This document shows, piece after piece, positions 10,113-20,334 of a stretch of DNA of 64,000 nt. Positions within the stretch are counted from its first letter, which is position 1; each line of letters starts with the position of its first letter. Source of the DNA: Gracilaria gracilis (taxonomy: Eukaryota; Rhodophyta; Florideophyceae; Gracilariales; Gracilariaceae); contig JARGSG010000021.1 of assembly GCA_030374805.1 (NCBI GenBank), positions 62,001-126,000 on the forward strand. Direction: 5' to 3'. The notes below the pieces were generated by a model. The model worked only from the letters and a program-made list of their open reading frames with translations. It did no database searches and had not been told where the DNA came from. Position numbers and translations under genes: made by a program.

Positions 10113-11372
10113 ATGTCTTTGTTACCAACGCAGATGGGCTTGCCCGTCTGCCTTGTACCTTCCAAGCTCAAATATATACCCAACGCGGACACTCTCGGAG
10201 TGTCACCAAAAATCTACGGCTTTCAGGAGGTACGTCAAAGGACCAAAGAAACCGTCGGCTGGATCAAGTTCATGGACCCCATCCCGTTCCTGCTTTTCGG
10301 TCGCGACCTTGGTGCCTCCCACGTCTTCGTCGGCCACCCTTCGGTATCGCCTCAGCACGCTGTTGCGTTTTGGGACCGCAAGAGTGGCCTTTGTATGATC
10401 CAGGATCTGGAATCAGAATCTGGCACCAAGGTCAACGGCCAGTCATTGTCCCACCTGCACGCGGTTTTTCTCAACCCCAAAGACGAAATTGTGATGGGCA
10501 GCTCTGCACATTATTATGTCTTCGACTACCTGCCTCTGGAGTACCGTGATGAACAACCTGCCAACACACAGCCAGCCTCCATGGATGCTCGAACAGAAGC
10601 GTCGGGTCTCCCACCACCGGTACGAAGACTGTCAAATGATTCACCGCCCCCTAGAGCCTCAGGCGCGTTTTCTCGCTCCCCGACCACCTCCGAACTCAGG
10701 GCGCGCTCAGGAGGCATGTCTGCAAGAATGTTGGCACCCCCGCGCAGAAGCGCTCCTCTTGGAGAAATGCCTCCTGATAGAGAGCTTGAGTTTTCTAGAC
10801 CCGACGACCCGAATTACGACCGCGGTCGCGCTATGGACAATCGCTGGCATGACAGACCGATGGGAAGAGGGGAGCCCATGGATGATGACCGTAGAAGAAT
10901 GCCGCCCCCGAATCCAAGTCGCTACCCACCGGGACGAGACCCTAGCAGTCCACCGCTCCGGCGTAGAGATTCGGTAGACGACAGATATGATGATCGAATG
11001 AGTATTCGCCCGCGAATGCGCGAACCTCATGATTATGATCGGCGCCCATTTCCGCAGGAAGATCTCATGGACAGCCGTCGACCCCTTCCTCCGGCCCCGC
11101 AACATCGTTTTGGACCACCAGATGGCCACCCGGACGATATGAGGCCTCCGCTACCTGAAATGGAATTTGACAGTCAAAGGGGCCCGATGAGAGAATTTGA
11201 CGAGAGGGGCGGTCCTCCTCGTCCTCCTTCTGATGGTTATCGCGGAAGGGGGGGCAGGGAGTTCGATTATGACAGGCGTCCTGATGATTATCGTCCTAGA
11301 AGTGGCGGACGTGGGGCTTACAACGGTGGCGATTCGAGAAGACACCGTCAGAGACCAAGCGATGGTTACTGA
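10113..11372 (+). CDS. FHA-domain protein with Arg/Asp/Pro-rich tail
   Basis: Protein of about 419 residues. An FHA phosphothreonine-binding domain occupies about residues 55-140: LLFGRD, then GHPSVSPQHAVAFWD, then LESESGTKVNGQSL, all classic FHA positions (GR, SxxH, NG). The C-terminal two thirds is disordered, rich in Arg, Asp, Pro and Tyr with repeated DDRY/YDRR-like blocks and a final RGG region. That arrangement is typical of nuclear RNA-processing or splicing-associated proteins. The FHA is closest in feel to NIPP1/SNIP1-type domains, which bind phosphorylated splicing factors, but that assignment is inference. Intronless; ATG at 10113 follows an AC-rich leader. Confidence 0.8.
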   Translation: MSLLPTQMGLPVCLVPSKLKYIPNADTLGVSPKIYGFQEVRQRTKETVGWIKFMDPIPFLLFGRDLGASHVFVGHPSVSPQHAVAFWDRKSGLCMIQDLESESGTKVNGQSLSHLHAVFLNPKDEIVMGSSAHYYVFDYLPLEYRDEQPANTQPASMDARTEASGLPPPVRRLSNDSPPPRASGAFSRSPTTSELRARSGGMSARMLAPPRRSAPLGEMPPDRELEFSRPDDPNYDRGRAMDNRWHDRPMGRGEPMDDDRRRMPPPNPSRYPPGRDPSSPPLRRRDSVDDRYDDRMSIRPRMREPHDYDRRPFPQEDLMDSRRPLPPAPQHRFGPPDGHPDDMRPPLPEMEFDSQRGPMREFDERGGPPRPPSDGYRGRGGREFDYDRRPDDYRPRSGGRGAYNGGDSRRHRQRPSDGY

Positions 11373-12004
11373 ACGCAGAAAGTGTATTGTCTAGAAGAAG
11401 CACAAAGATGAAATTTATAAACCTCCAGCTTCCTCTTTTGCACATCAAGCAATGCTAACCATTTGAAGTTTTGGTCTTACTATACCACTGTGGCGCCCAG
11501 AATGAAGATCACGAAGATGAGAAAAGCAGATTTTATTGTAATGGACGGGTGATATGAAGATGTTGTTCTGAAGTTCCGCCCAGAAGCATATCGGCCTTGA
11601 GAAGGCTGAGAGTACTATGTCACAAACAAACTTGGAGTCAGAAGACAAAAGTCCTCGTTGTAATACATCAATGTTTTCGATGGAAGGCACTTTGGTGTAC
11701 ATCAAGGTATATGCAGCATTGCAACAAACCACCGTTTGCGAGAAATGACTCGCTTAAATGGTCCAGGGGCACAGAGAGAATGGAAGTGGTAGAAAATATT
11801 GTTTCTTGTACCGACGTAGTAACAAGTACTCCACAAGGAGACCAGAATCACCACAGTCTTAAGGATGCTCTTGAACACGGGCGGGGAGTAGGGAAAGCAA
11901 GGTGTGCTTTATCAAAGATTTAGTCGTCTTTGAAGAGGGTTTATCTCAACTGATCATCAACTCCTGATATGATTTCTCACCCAATGCCGGTGTCTTTGAG
12001 TCCG

Positions 12005-12010
<6 letters not shown>

Positions 12011-12073
<63 letters not shown>

Positions 12074-12090
12074 CTCTCTTTCTCTCTCTA
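12011..12090. repeat. (TC)n microsatellite
   Basis: About 80 bp of near-pure TC dinucleotide repeat with a few TTT interruptions, downstream of the FHA gene. Confidence 0.95.
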
Positions 12091-12522
12091 TGAGCGCAGA
12101 AGCCTAATTACGACTAAATGCGGAATGTTTATCCTGAAAGAAGCATTCTTTCCTGAGAAAGGCCAACACCTGTTCAGGCTATTTCCTGATTATATCACCA
12201 AAAGCTAACCCTTGACGTTCTCGAAGAGGGGAGGAGCACAACCTTCTTGACATGGTCCTCCTGGAGCATCTTGAAATGTAACACATCATTCAAAACTCCC
12301 GGTCTGCAGTTGCGTCGTCTAGGAGGGAGTGAAACTGCGTTTCTGTGTAGATCTTTAGCACGAGGCGTGATTAAAAGGCTTGACCTTCTCTCGACATCAA
12401 GAAATAGTTGTACTAGAAACAACCGAGTGACTTGAAGAGCGCAAGAGCCCGTTAACATTAGTTCAATTGCGACCGGCACGCTCGTGGCGACTTGGCTAGC
12501 AAGGACTAACCCTTGGATCATC

Positions 12523-12610
12523 CAAGTTGGATGCCAACAACCACCTGGGAGTGATATTCGCTGGGGCAAGTTAGATGCCAACAACCATCTGGGAGTGACA
12601 TTCGCCGGGG
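12523..12610. repeat. Two tandem copies of a 44-bp unit
   Basis: Units 12523-12566 and 12567-12610 each begin CAAGTTRGATGCCAACAACC and differ at only a few positions. The unit length is not a multiple of three, so a frame crossing it would change. Confidence 0.9.
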
Positions 12611-13172
12611 ATGCTTTTGCTTTAATCGCTATACAGAGTCTTGCCATCCTTGCCAGAACCTCAGCGATGACAATTAGGGAACCACATGTGATAGAGAAGG
12701 GTAACATCTGTAGCATAGAAGCAAAAGACGGGGTCTTATTCTATGGTTAGATACTGGTGGGTATTTGAAGATCTAAAGACCCGTTATCAAGCCGCTCGAC
12801 GGGGAAGCGCGTTACTCTACATTCTCAAGTAACTTTCCGTATGGAGCATGGGTCGTTTGATATCACAGTATCAAGGGTGACGGCCCCACATCTTGGAAGA
12901 TATAAATAGTAAGCTCTCAAGCGCTGAGGCACTTTCATGAAAGGCTTGTCCTCTATGATTTAGATCAAAGTGTGTTTCGTCTGCGAAGTACGCATGAAAA
13001 ACAGCTGCAAGGGTATAATAGAGTTCAACGAACTGTTTACGACGCGTGGCCAGGTAAGATAAGAGTTTTACCGCAACACTCAAGTCATGGTAAATTAGCA
13101 GCGGGTTTTTGTCGACTGATCAAGAACAAGGTGGACAAGAGAACAACGATGCGTCATGGCTCGAGTGCACAG

Positions 13173-13994
13173 CTATGAAGCCTTAGCCAAATTCTGCAGC
13201 ACGGTACCAGAGTAACCAAAGGCCAGTCCGGTCTCCTTGAGACACTCATCTTTCACTTCTCTTGACCACTCGCCAGCGACTTGGTCAATGATGACCCTGA
13301 CCTTGTTGAGGATCTCCTTCACGTCCGACTCCCACTTGTAAAATTCGAACTCATGGCCACCGAACAAGCGGTCTTGCATGAGGCGACCAATCATTCGACC
13401 GCCAGCCGAGTGAGCAAAATAATAGTTGTACCAATGGCACAGCACGCTTTCTGGCTTATCCTTCAGCAAGTCACGGAGATACACGACGTATCTGGTGGCA
13501 GCGACTGTAGGCTCCGGTGTCTCAACGCCAAGGTCATTGAGATACGCAATATCCTTCTCAAGTGCATCCAATCTCTCCAAGCCGTTCTCCGCAAAACTGC
13601 CGAACATAGGGTGCGGTGCGTTGTGCTTGATAGCAAGCTCGTTCTCAAAGTACTGATAAACGGCCTGACTGTCGACCAAAAACTGCATGAAGTCGGCTTT
13701 GGAAGGTGCCCACGCGTGGATGGGAAGCGCCGAAGCCTCCTGTTTTCCCTCCCTGGGTGCCTGATCCTTGGTATGGAGTCGCATGGCCACGAAGCGCATC
13801 TCCTCGACGAAGCCCTTGCGCTCACCGGGGCGACGACGTGTATGCGGCGGCGCGCTTGACGAGGGCGCGCTCATGCGCAGCGGCGCGCTCGGCGCCACAC
13901 ATGGCGCGGCGCGCGGGCGATGGCACACGGCGCGGTGCGGTCGCGCGACGGCCGGTAGAGCAACGGGGGTGAGGAAGGTAGTGGTCATGTGCAT
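13173..13994 (-). CDS. Plastid heme oxygenase (HO1-type, ferredoxin-dependent)
   Basis: Opens heme to biliverdin IX-alpha, the first step of phycobilin synthesis, probably in the plastid stroma. About 273 residues: an Ala/Arg/Pro/Ser-rich transit-like leader of about 55 residues, then the all-helical HO domain. The likely proximal heme ligand is the His in MRFVAMRLHTKDQ (residue 74). The distal helix is YYFAHSAGGRMIGRL and is followed by FYKWESDVKEILNKVR. These match plant and red-algal plastid HO. I chose the ATG at 13994 for its GCCATG context. ATGs at 13988 and 14111 are alternatives; the latter would add a proline-rich stretch. It is divergent from the RING gene with a 365-bp shared promoter. 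Confidence 0.92.
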   Translation of the reverse strand: MHMTTTFLTPVALPAVARPHRAVCHRPRAAPCVAPSAPLRMSAPSSSAPPHTRRRPGERKGFVEEMRFVAMRLHTKDQAPREGKQEASALPIHAWAPSKADFMQFLVDSQAVYQYFENELAIKHNAPHPMFGSFAENGLERLDALEKDIAYLNDLGVETPEPTVAATRYVVYLRDLLKDKPESVLCHWYNYYFAHSAGGRMIGRLMQDRLFGGHEFEFYKWESDVKEILNKVRVIIDQVAGEWSREVKDECLKETGLAFGYSGTVLQNLAKAS

Positions 13995-14359
13995 GGCAGC
14001 GGAGCTTTTTCTGACGGCAAATACTGGGCGGGGACAGGGAGGGAGACAGCGGAACGAGAGCGGGGGCGGGGGGGGATGAAAGCGATGCTCAAAAGATATC
14101 TGGCACAGCACAGCAGGGAGGCGAGCTCAGAGATATATGTAGATATCTACAAACTTTACAAAGATATACAACAAGGGCAAAGATACGTGTACGTGTGGTT
14201 GAGTGTATGAAGCGCGACACGTGGCCACGCAGCACGGCGCGACGCAGCGCGCGAAGCGCACGCATGATGATGACGGATATCTATCTAGAGTTTGCAGTTT
14301 GCAACGCAAAGCGGCAGCGCCAGCGCGGAACACGACAGCCACGACGCGGCGCGAGAGCC
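13995..14359. other. Shared divergent promoter, heme oxygenase / RING gene
   Basis: 365 bp between two oppositely directed start codons. It contains a G-rich block near 14059-14076 and AT-rich repeats of GATATAT/AGATAT near 14130-14170. No TATA box could be assigned confidently to either gene. Confidence 0.5.
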
Positions 14360-14914
14360 ATGAGCCGCTCCGCGCCCCCCCGTCGCGCGCCGCTATGGGC
14401 GCGTCTTCTGCCGCAGGTGGCGCCCACGCCGCTCTCAGCCGTGCTGCCGCTGCTGGCAGCGCCGCTGGCCACGATGGGCATGGCGGCCGTGTCGTCGGCG
14501 CACGACCTCACCACGCTGCACGAGCCGCCCGCGTCGCGCTCGTTCGTGTTCGGCTCGTCGCTCCGCGCGTGCGCCATCTGTCTGGAGGAGTACATTCCCG
14601 GTGATCGACTACGCATGTTAGAGCCGTGTGGACACTGCTTTCACCAGGCTTGCATTGACGGCTGGCTTGGTGTGCCCGAGTGTCTCAGGCGTGACGCGCG
14701 AGTGTGTCCTGTGTGCAACGTCGTGTTGGGTGCGCCGTTTCATCGAGAGCAGGCTGAGGTGCGCGATGAGCAGCTCAACACACGCACGCCGTGGCCGAGC
14801 GTGCAGTTGATTGACCTCAGTCCGCATCAGAGCTGGGTGGAATGGTTCGCAGACCTGCTCAAGCTGTACTACCCGCACAACAATTCGTCCGCTTCGAGCG
14901 CGTCGTCGCCATGA
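14360..14914 (+). CDS. RING-H2 zinc-finger protein (probable E3 ubiquitin ligase)
   Basis: About 184 residues. A hydrophobic Leu/Ala segment at about residues 25-45 could be a membrane anchor or part of a targeting leader. The RING-H2 domain starts CAICLEEY, continues [17 protein letters not shown] and ends CPVC. It shows the C-x2-C, C-x-H-x2-H-x2-C and C-x2-C ligands, with a longer than usual loop before CPVC. Such proteins usually recruit ubiquitin-charged E2 enzymes; the substrate is unknown. The start at 14360 sits in GCCATGA; a longer frame from 14195 would add 55 Arg-rich residues. Confidence 0.8.
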   Translation: MSRSAPPRRAPLWARLLPQVAPTPLSAVLPLLAAPLATMGMAAVSSAHDLTTLHEPPASRSFVFGSSLRACAICLEEYIPGDRLRMLEPCGHCFHQACIDGWLGVPECLRRDARVCPVCNVVLGAPFHREQAEVRDEQLNTRTPWPSVQLIDLSPHQSWVEWFADLLKLYYPHNNSSASSASSP

Positions 14915-15392
14915 ACTGCGAATACGGTACGGCACTCACAGCCGTCACTTTTCGCCCGTTTCTGTCGTCGTCCGTTGCTTGTGCACTGTTAAATGTTTCG
15001 TTAGAGCCGCACAGCGGCGAGCTGCAACGCTTTGCTGCCTGTGTGGGGGCGCCGCCGCCTTAACTTCTACGCCCAGAATGAATGGACGGGCGGCTGCATC
15101 ATGCTGTGCAAATACTGTAATATCTCCACAATCAGTTGAACCGAATCGCTGCTGTCGCTTCGCGCGCGCGCAATACAGCATAAGATACCGTAATAAAAAA
15201 AAGCGCCCATTCTGCGCTCTGCGTCCACGTTCCACGTCGTGCCGCAATGCAGCTGCCACGCAGCAACCACATCTCCGCTTTGCGCTAGGCGCTAGGCGCA
15301 TCGATCCCTTCTTCTTCTTCTTTTCCTTCTTCTTCTTCTTCTTCTTTTCCTTCTTCTTCTTCTTCACCACTCCGCGCATCTTCACGTCCGAT
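14915..15392. other. Intergenic region with CTT tract upstream of the actin-like gene
   Basis: It contains a TTC/TTTCC tract at about 15310-15366 just upstream of the ATG at 15393, probably in its leader. No independent gene is seen. Confidence 0.6.
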
Positions 15393-16392
15393 ATGCCCTT
15401 CCTCGTTCTGGCGCCTCGCTCGCGTACCGTTCAGCTCGGGCTTGCAAAGCCCTTTCCGCAGCTCGCTCTCCCTCACTCTCAGCTCCCTCTACAACCCGCG
15501 CTCACGTTTGCCACGCGCTTGCTCATCGTGTGCGCCCAGAACTTTTCGCTCACCAAATCGCAGCTGAGCAATCATGAGCTGGTGGTGGCGTGCCCAAGCG
15601 TGGGCCTACCGTTCGAAAGGCGACGCGTGTTGCGAAACGGCGCCGATCTGTTGAACATGTCCATTCGCTTCTTCTCGCCGTACGACTGCATCAGAGCCGT
15701 GGCGTCTCGAGAGTGTACCGTGATCGATATTGACTTCAACCATACCATCGTTTTCGACGCCACTCGAGTCGAGGCGATTGCGGTGGGATTCAGACACATT
15801 ACAGAAAGCGTGATTCACGTGATTCCATCGGCGGAGGATGCTGAGCGCGTTATGAGAAGCGCCGGCGTGATTGCACACTCCGAACAACAACAGCTTGGCG
15901 ACGTGGCGCTTGAGTCAGGCACGCTCAAAGCGGAACAGCGCCGACACGCTGCTCATGTTCTGTTCGGGGACGACGGTAAGTCAAATCTGCACCGGGATCT
16001 GTTCGGTACCTATTCTTTCTAACCTGTCATGATTCAGAGGAGCAAAACCTGGCGTGCTGTATGGCACGGTTTCTTCGTGACGAACGCGATGTGTACTCGC
16101 GAGTGGAGAAGAGATGGGTGTTCTGCATCGGAGAAGGCGCTCTGCCAGGAGTGACGGAGCGATTACAAAAGGTAAGATAAGCGGCCAGATGTTGTTTGAT
16201 TGGCCGTGCCCAGATTGCATATCTAACGCAATTACAAAGGAGTTCGAAAACTGTAGGGACAGATATGGGTTGAAGATCAAGCTCAAGACGGTAACGAGTG
16301 ATTTCGAGGGGTCAATCGTAGCGTGGGCGGGCGCAGCAATCCTGGCGACCGCCGGCGCTACGGGCGATGACGACGAAGATCGCATCAGGTGA
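15393..16392 (+). CDS. Divergent actin-related protein, three exons
   Basis: Exons 15393-15975, 16038-16171 and 16240-16392 give about 289 residues. Actin features: an N-terminal strand LVLAPRSRTVQLGLAKP like the first phosphate loop; NHELVVACPSVGLPFERRRV like the segment before the second half; VASRECTVIDIDFNHTIVFD like the second phosphate loop; CIGEGALPGVTERLQK followed across intron 2 by EFENC; and a C-terminal SIVAWAGAAILA matching WxGGSILA. Nucleotide-contact residues look eroded, as in ARP10/11-class proteins, but I cannot place it in a subfamily. Intron 1 (62 bp) is phase 1 and intron 2 (68 bp) phase 0. Both start GTAAG and carry CTAAC about 15-17 nt before the acceptor. Shorter than normal actins (about 375). 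Confidence 0.72.
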
Positions 16393-16908
16393 AAGAGCCC
16401 CGCGGCGCGGCGCGGGTGCGGATGTGCGCGTCGACGGAGAACGGCGCCAGCCACACAGAAGAGCGCCGTTTCGATCGCGCTTTCCATGCGGTGCGCCCCA
16501 CTGGGAGGGGGAGCAACGATCACCGCAGCAGTGCCGGACAGCACGCCGCCAATGCGTCGCGTGCTGTGTGCGACCAATCGGCGCGCGAGCGCGCGGGCCG
16601 CGCGCGTGGCCCATGCGCCGGCGCTGGCCACGTGTTGGCTGCGAATTGGCCGCTGAAGAGCAAATTGCGCCGCCATGCGCGCCGCGTTTTGGCCGTTGAC
16701 GATGGCGAGCTGCTGTGCCTTCCCAAACACCTACACGCGGCAAGCAGCGGCGAGACTGCCGTCAGTGCGACTGTGCACCACCTGCCGCCCTCCGCGTTGC
16801 TGCCTTGGAGTGCTGCGTAGTGTTCTTCCTCCGTTTTTCCGCACCGTGCTTCACAACGCGCTTCTTCTCCCGCTGTTCGGTTTTGTTTGCGCGGCCTGTA
16901 AAGCCATT
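16393..16908. other. Intergenic GC-rich region
   Basis: Lies between the actin-like gene and the sugar transporter, same strand. It carries the transporter leader; a frame open from 16675 runs into the transporter but lacks transporter-like sequence. Nothing else is seen. Confidence 0.5.
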
Positions 16909-17970
16909 ATGACCGTGCGTTCTCGCAGTTCGTCGGCCACGGGCTTGCATCCGCGTGCCGTGAACGCGTGCGTGTCGTATGCCGTCGCGTCGACGTTAGT
17001 TACTATTATGAACAAGGTGGTCTTCTCGCACGCTCACTTTCATTTTCCGTGGTTCACACTGGCCTTTCAGAATGTCATATCCATTCTTGTTATTCTGGCC
17101 TCGCGCAAATTAGGCTACACCACCGCCGGCTCCTTGTCACGCCCCCTTGTTCGTAGCATGCCCATCCCCATCATGTACTTTGTGTTCTTCATCTTCACCA
17201 ATGCGCAGTCGTTGAGGTATGTCAATCTCCCAGTGCTCACTGTATGGAAATCCTTGGGCCCGATGTTTGTCACGCTTTTTGAACGCTTTTACTTTGGTGA
17301 TCGTTTCTCGGTCAGGGTTTACCTTTCCATGTCGCTTATCGTTCTCTCTGCGTTCGTGACAGCCATTAATGATCTCGAGTATTCTGCCATTGGATATGCC
17401 TGGGCTGCGCTTAATGTTTTTTCGAACGTAGCGTACCTCGCTTCTTTGCGCATTTACCTTCGAGACCCCGATGTTTCTCCACTCGATAAGACTTTCCATT
17501 CTAATTTGCTTTCCATCGTCCCCATCTTACCAATGGCTTTACTCTCCGGTGAATTCCCTGGCGTAGTATCGGCGTTGAGCAACCGATCTCTAGCGTTTCA
17601 AGCATCGTATATATCATCGGGTGTGCTTACAACAGCAGTTTGCGCATCTGCGTTTTGGACTATATCTGTCACCAACGGGAGCACACTTTCCTTCATCGGA
17701 GGCTTCAACAAAGTCCCTATTATTCTGTTATCACTTGTTTTGTTTGATATGAAAATCTCAGCCGCGGGCTGGATTGGGGTCACACTCGGCGTGGTAGCCG
17801 GCGTCGTTTTCGTGCAGGCCAAAACAACATTGCTGCGCGAGAAGGGCTCAGATTCACTGTACAAGGAGAAGATGTGTCACGAAGATGAGCTGCAGTTCGT
17901 CGTCAAGACAGCATCCGTCGAGGCCGTGTTGGAGAGTCCGCACAGCATTCAAACTATTCCCAACCGATAG
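16909..17970 (+). CDS. Golgi nucleotide-sugar transporter, GDP-mannose type
   Basis: About 353 residues with roughly ten hydrophobic segments, as in the drug/metabolite transporter fold of nucleotide-sugar and triose-phosphate exchangers. Diagnostic text: NKVVFSHAHFHFPWF in helix 1, LPVLTVWKSLGPMFVTLFE in the middle (as in GDP-mannose and GONST-like transporters), and SFIGGFNKVPIILLSLVLFD near the end. The last corresponds to the GALNK substrate motif of yeast Vrg4, with Leu replaced by Phe. It would carry GDP-mannose or a related GDP-sugar into the Golgi in exchange for GMP. The start at 16909 gives family length; an ATG at 16675 would add 78 residues. Confidence 0.82.
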   Translation: MTVRSRSSSATGLHPRAVNACVSYAVASTLVTIMNKVVFSHAHFHFPWFTLAFQNVISILVILASRKLGYTTAGSLSRPLVRSMPIPIMYFVFFIFTNAQSLRYVNLPVLTVWKSLGPMFVTLFERFYFGDRFSVRVYLSMSLIVLSAFVTAINDLEYSAIGYAWAALNVFSNVAYLASLRIYLRDPDVSPLDKTFHSNLLSIVPILPMALLSGEFPGVVSALSNRSLAFQASYISSGVLTTAVCASAFWTISVTNGSTLSFIGGFNKVPIILLSLVLFDMKISAAGWIGVTLGVVAGVVFVQAKTTLLREKGSDSLYKEKMCHEDELQFVVKTASVEAVLESPHSIQTIPNR

Positions 17971-18103
17971 ATGCACAGAGTATGGGTTTGTGTTGTTTTA
18001 GATTTCGGATTTGTTTATCCTTTTTGCTAGTTGAGTACCGTGTGGAGTATCGCAAGCTGCGACAAGACCTTGTGTTCGTTGATCACAGGAAACAAAAGAG
18101 TAC

Positions 18104-19597
18104 CTAGCTTGCGCAAAATTTATTACGGTCTCGTAGATACAGAAACGATTTGTGCAACGCTTCGAACGAAGTGACTTCGATTTCTATCTCCCTTCGATGT
18201 CGACTTTCTGGTCTCACCGCAACCGAACTTACATTCATTATCAAGTCATACACACGTTCATCAACGTATCGCTTAAGGCGTTCGAAGTGTTTTCCACCTT
18301 TGTGTTCCCATCTTCTCAACAAAAAAGCTAGAACATCTCGCTGTATCTCCAAGTCAAACTCCTCCATACCCCTGCTGTCCACTTTTGTCCTTAGGTAAAG
18401 AGCGTAACTATACGCATTGCAAGCGTCCGCAAGTGCTTGAAGGCAGATAGAAAAGGCAACCTTACCCCGCTGTAGTCGATGAGCTGCGGCCGTCATGGCA
18501 CATACCAATAGGCACATATCCTGCAACGCCCCCTTTGACCGCGTGAGCTTCACAACTTCTTCGTTCTTTGCGTGCATCATCGGATCACAGTCGTTCTCAA
18601 CGTGCCAGGCGCGGTAAAACCTATCGAGCGAATAGTTCACCTCCACAACGGAGTATCGGTAGTGAAACCACGCTTTGCGACCTAGCGCAATTGCATAAGT
18701 TTCCACGGCGGCAGCTTCGTACGTTCTCTCCCCCTTAGACTGTTGCAAAGCGTCGCCTGGGATCTGTTTGTCAGGAGGAAATGACATGGTTCTTAGTTTC
18801 TCGTCATCGTGTAGTACATCCAATCCTTCCGCATCACTCTCGTACCCAAAGCTGCGGAGAACATTGAGCACAAGTTTAACGGCGGGTGGGTTTCGTCCAT
18901 CAGGTGCTTGCACAACTTCTGGAAGCACGAGCGGTCCCCCTTCGACCATCAAATAGTGCATGAGCCACAAGGCGCGAGCATTGACTTTGACTTCATTCGG
19001 ACCGGAGCCGGCTACCACATACTCGCAAATGAGCCGAGGTGGAATGGAACCGGTCTTTATGAGGTGTAACAGTTGGTCTGCTACCGCCGGATCACCATCG
19101 GTGGGGCGCCCCAAGCCGGTAGCTCGTTCTATCAACTCATATATTTCTGAACGGTGTAAAGGGTTGAGCGGCGCGATCGTTGTCGGAGCACTTTGCTGAT
19201 TCGTGGACTGATCAGAGCTGGACAGGCGGTGCGGAAAAGAGCCTGAAGTATGACGGGATGAAGATTCGCTCGTGGTTCGCCTCCGGGAGAGCTGGTTAAG
19301 GGTCGGGGTTGAGTTTCTTTCTGCGTACAATTCATGAGCGGCTTGACCACCAGAGGTATTTGGGTTGGCGAGTTGGCTGCCTTGTCGCGAGTGAGTGGAA
19401 GGTGGAGGCTGCCTGGATCGGCGATGCTCGAGGGCTGATGTTGGTTCAGTTAGCTGGAGACGATTGGTAACTTGTGGGGCCGGTGTAGAAGCGCTGGCGT
19501 GCGGCGGATTGGAAGCGCGCTGTTGATTTGTGTGAGAGGTGGACAGGCGGCTCAAACCGGCTAGAAGTGGGTCCTCCATGGACCCGTTTCTGCTCAT
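18104..19597 (-). CDS. ANTH/ENTH-like helical-domain protein
   Basis: About 497 residues. The first 145 are Ser/Thr/Gln/Pro/Arg-rich and disordered. The rest is a predicted all-helical domain. HRSEIYELIERATGLGRP opens it, followed by LLHLIKTGSIPPRLICEYV and VNARALWLMHYLMVEGGPLVL, recalling the helix pairs of ENTH/ANTH domains (KALWLL and LIHRALREG-type helices). Later, VETYAIALGRKAWFHYRYS resembles the YARYL segment of AP180/CALM. That suggests a membrane-trafficking adaptor, but no lipid-binding motif is clear and it could be another alpha-solenoid. The first ATG is at 19597. Confidence 0.6.
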   Translation of the reverse strand: MSRNGSMEDPLLAGLSRLSTSHTNQQRASNPPHASASTPAPQVTNRLQLTEPTSALEHRRSRQPPPSTHSRQGSQLANPNTSGGQAAHELYAERNSTPTLNQLSRRRTTSESSSRHTSGSFPHRLSSSDQSTNQQSAPTTIAPLNPLHRSEIYELIERATGLGRPTDGDPAVADQLLHLIKTGSIPPRLICEYVVAGSGPNEVKVNARALWLMHYLMVEGGPLVLPEVVQAPDGRNPPAVKLVLNVLRSFGYESDAEGLDVLHDDEKLRTMSFPPDKQIPGDALQQSKGERTYEAAAVETYAIALGRKAWFHYRYSVVEVNYSLDRFYRAWHVENDCDPMMHAKNEEVVKLTRSKGALQDMCLLVCAMTAAAHRLQRGKVAFSICLQALADACNAYSYALYLRTKVDSRGMEEFDLEIQRDVLAFLLRRWEHKGGKHFERLKRYVDERVYDLIMNVSSVAVRPESRHRREIEIEVTSFEALHKSFLYLRDRNKFCAS

Positions 19598-20313
19598 GGC
19601 CAACGGAGGAGCACCAGCTGGTCGGCTCTAGAGGGTGATAGCTGCGGTGCCGCGCACAAAAAGCCGGCATCAGATGCGAGGCTCCGGGCGCGTCATTGAG
19701 CAATACGAAGCCGACGAATGTGCGCGACGTTGGTTGGTGAGCTGAGATGTCAGACGTGACGTGGGAAAGGCGCGCTGGTGAAGAGCGTCGAGCGCTTGCT
19801 GGCGAAATGCAAGCCTTACACAAGAGCCAATCTTGCGAAGGACAATCGAATCATTAATCCGAAAATCTGGGAATGATTAACCAACTTATTTTAATCGATT
19901 ATCGTAATCAAAGAGTGGGCTCCAGCCTGGAACCATACGATCAGGTTCTTACAAACTGTAACTTACAAGAGACAGACAAACAGTTGCGCAGGTATACAAT
20001 AGAGCAGCGGAAAGCTCATGAGGAACAGTTGCAGGGGTTTAAAGCCCGCGGTCTCGATCCCCCAAAGTCGACTTTGGAACCTAGCCCCGTTGTCGATAAA
20101 AGAGAAGGCATTGAACAGAGTGAAATTAATTCGTTGGTACCAATGGTAGTCTCTTTCACACAGGTACCGTGTACGTGTACCTTTACCGTGTACCGTGTAC
20201 CGTCGGTACCGAGTTGGTACTACCAACGGTACTGTACCGTGTAGATACTGCCGGTAAAAAAAACATATGCGTCAACCCCTCACACGTCGTGGATGCCTTT
20301 TGCCGACTCGGCA

Positions 20314-20334
20314 TGCCTCGGCAATGCCGAGGCA
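20314..20334. repeat. 10-bp perfect inverted repeat
   Basis: TGCCTCGGCA, one A, then its exact complement. It could form a tight hairpin. Confidence 0.85.

Larger units (their letters stand above)
11373..13172. other. Convergent gene-poor region with TC repeat and 44-bp duplication
   Basis: Lies between the FHA gene (+) and the heme oxygenase gene (-). It holds a (TC)n microsatellite at about 12011-12090 and a 44-bp tandem duplication at 12523-12610. Short frames show no domain I recognise. Confidence 0.55.

Noticed and set aside
10218-10236. TTTCAGGAGGTACGT as a splice site pair in the FHA gene
   Set aside because: The reading frame is continuous and the FHA domain needs no splicing here.
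14811-15392. N-terminal part of the long frame leading into the actin-like gene
   Set aside because: Overlaps the RING gene's 3' end in another phase and includes a poly-Phe run from the TTC repeat; the actin-like sequence begins at 15393.
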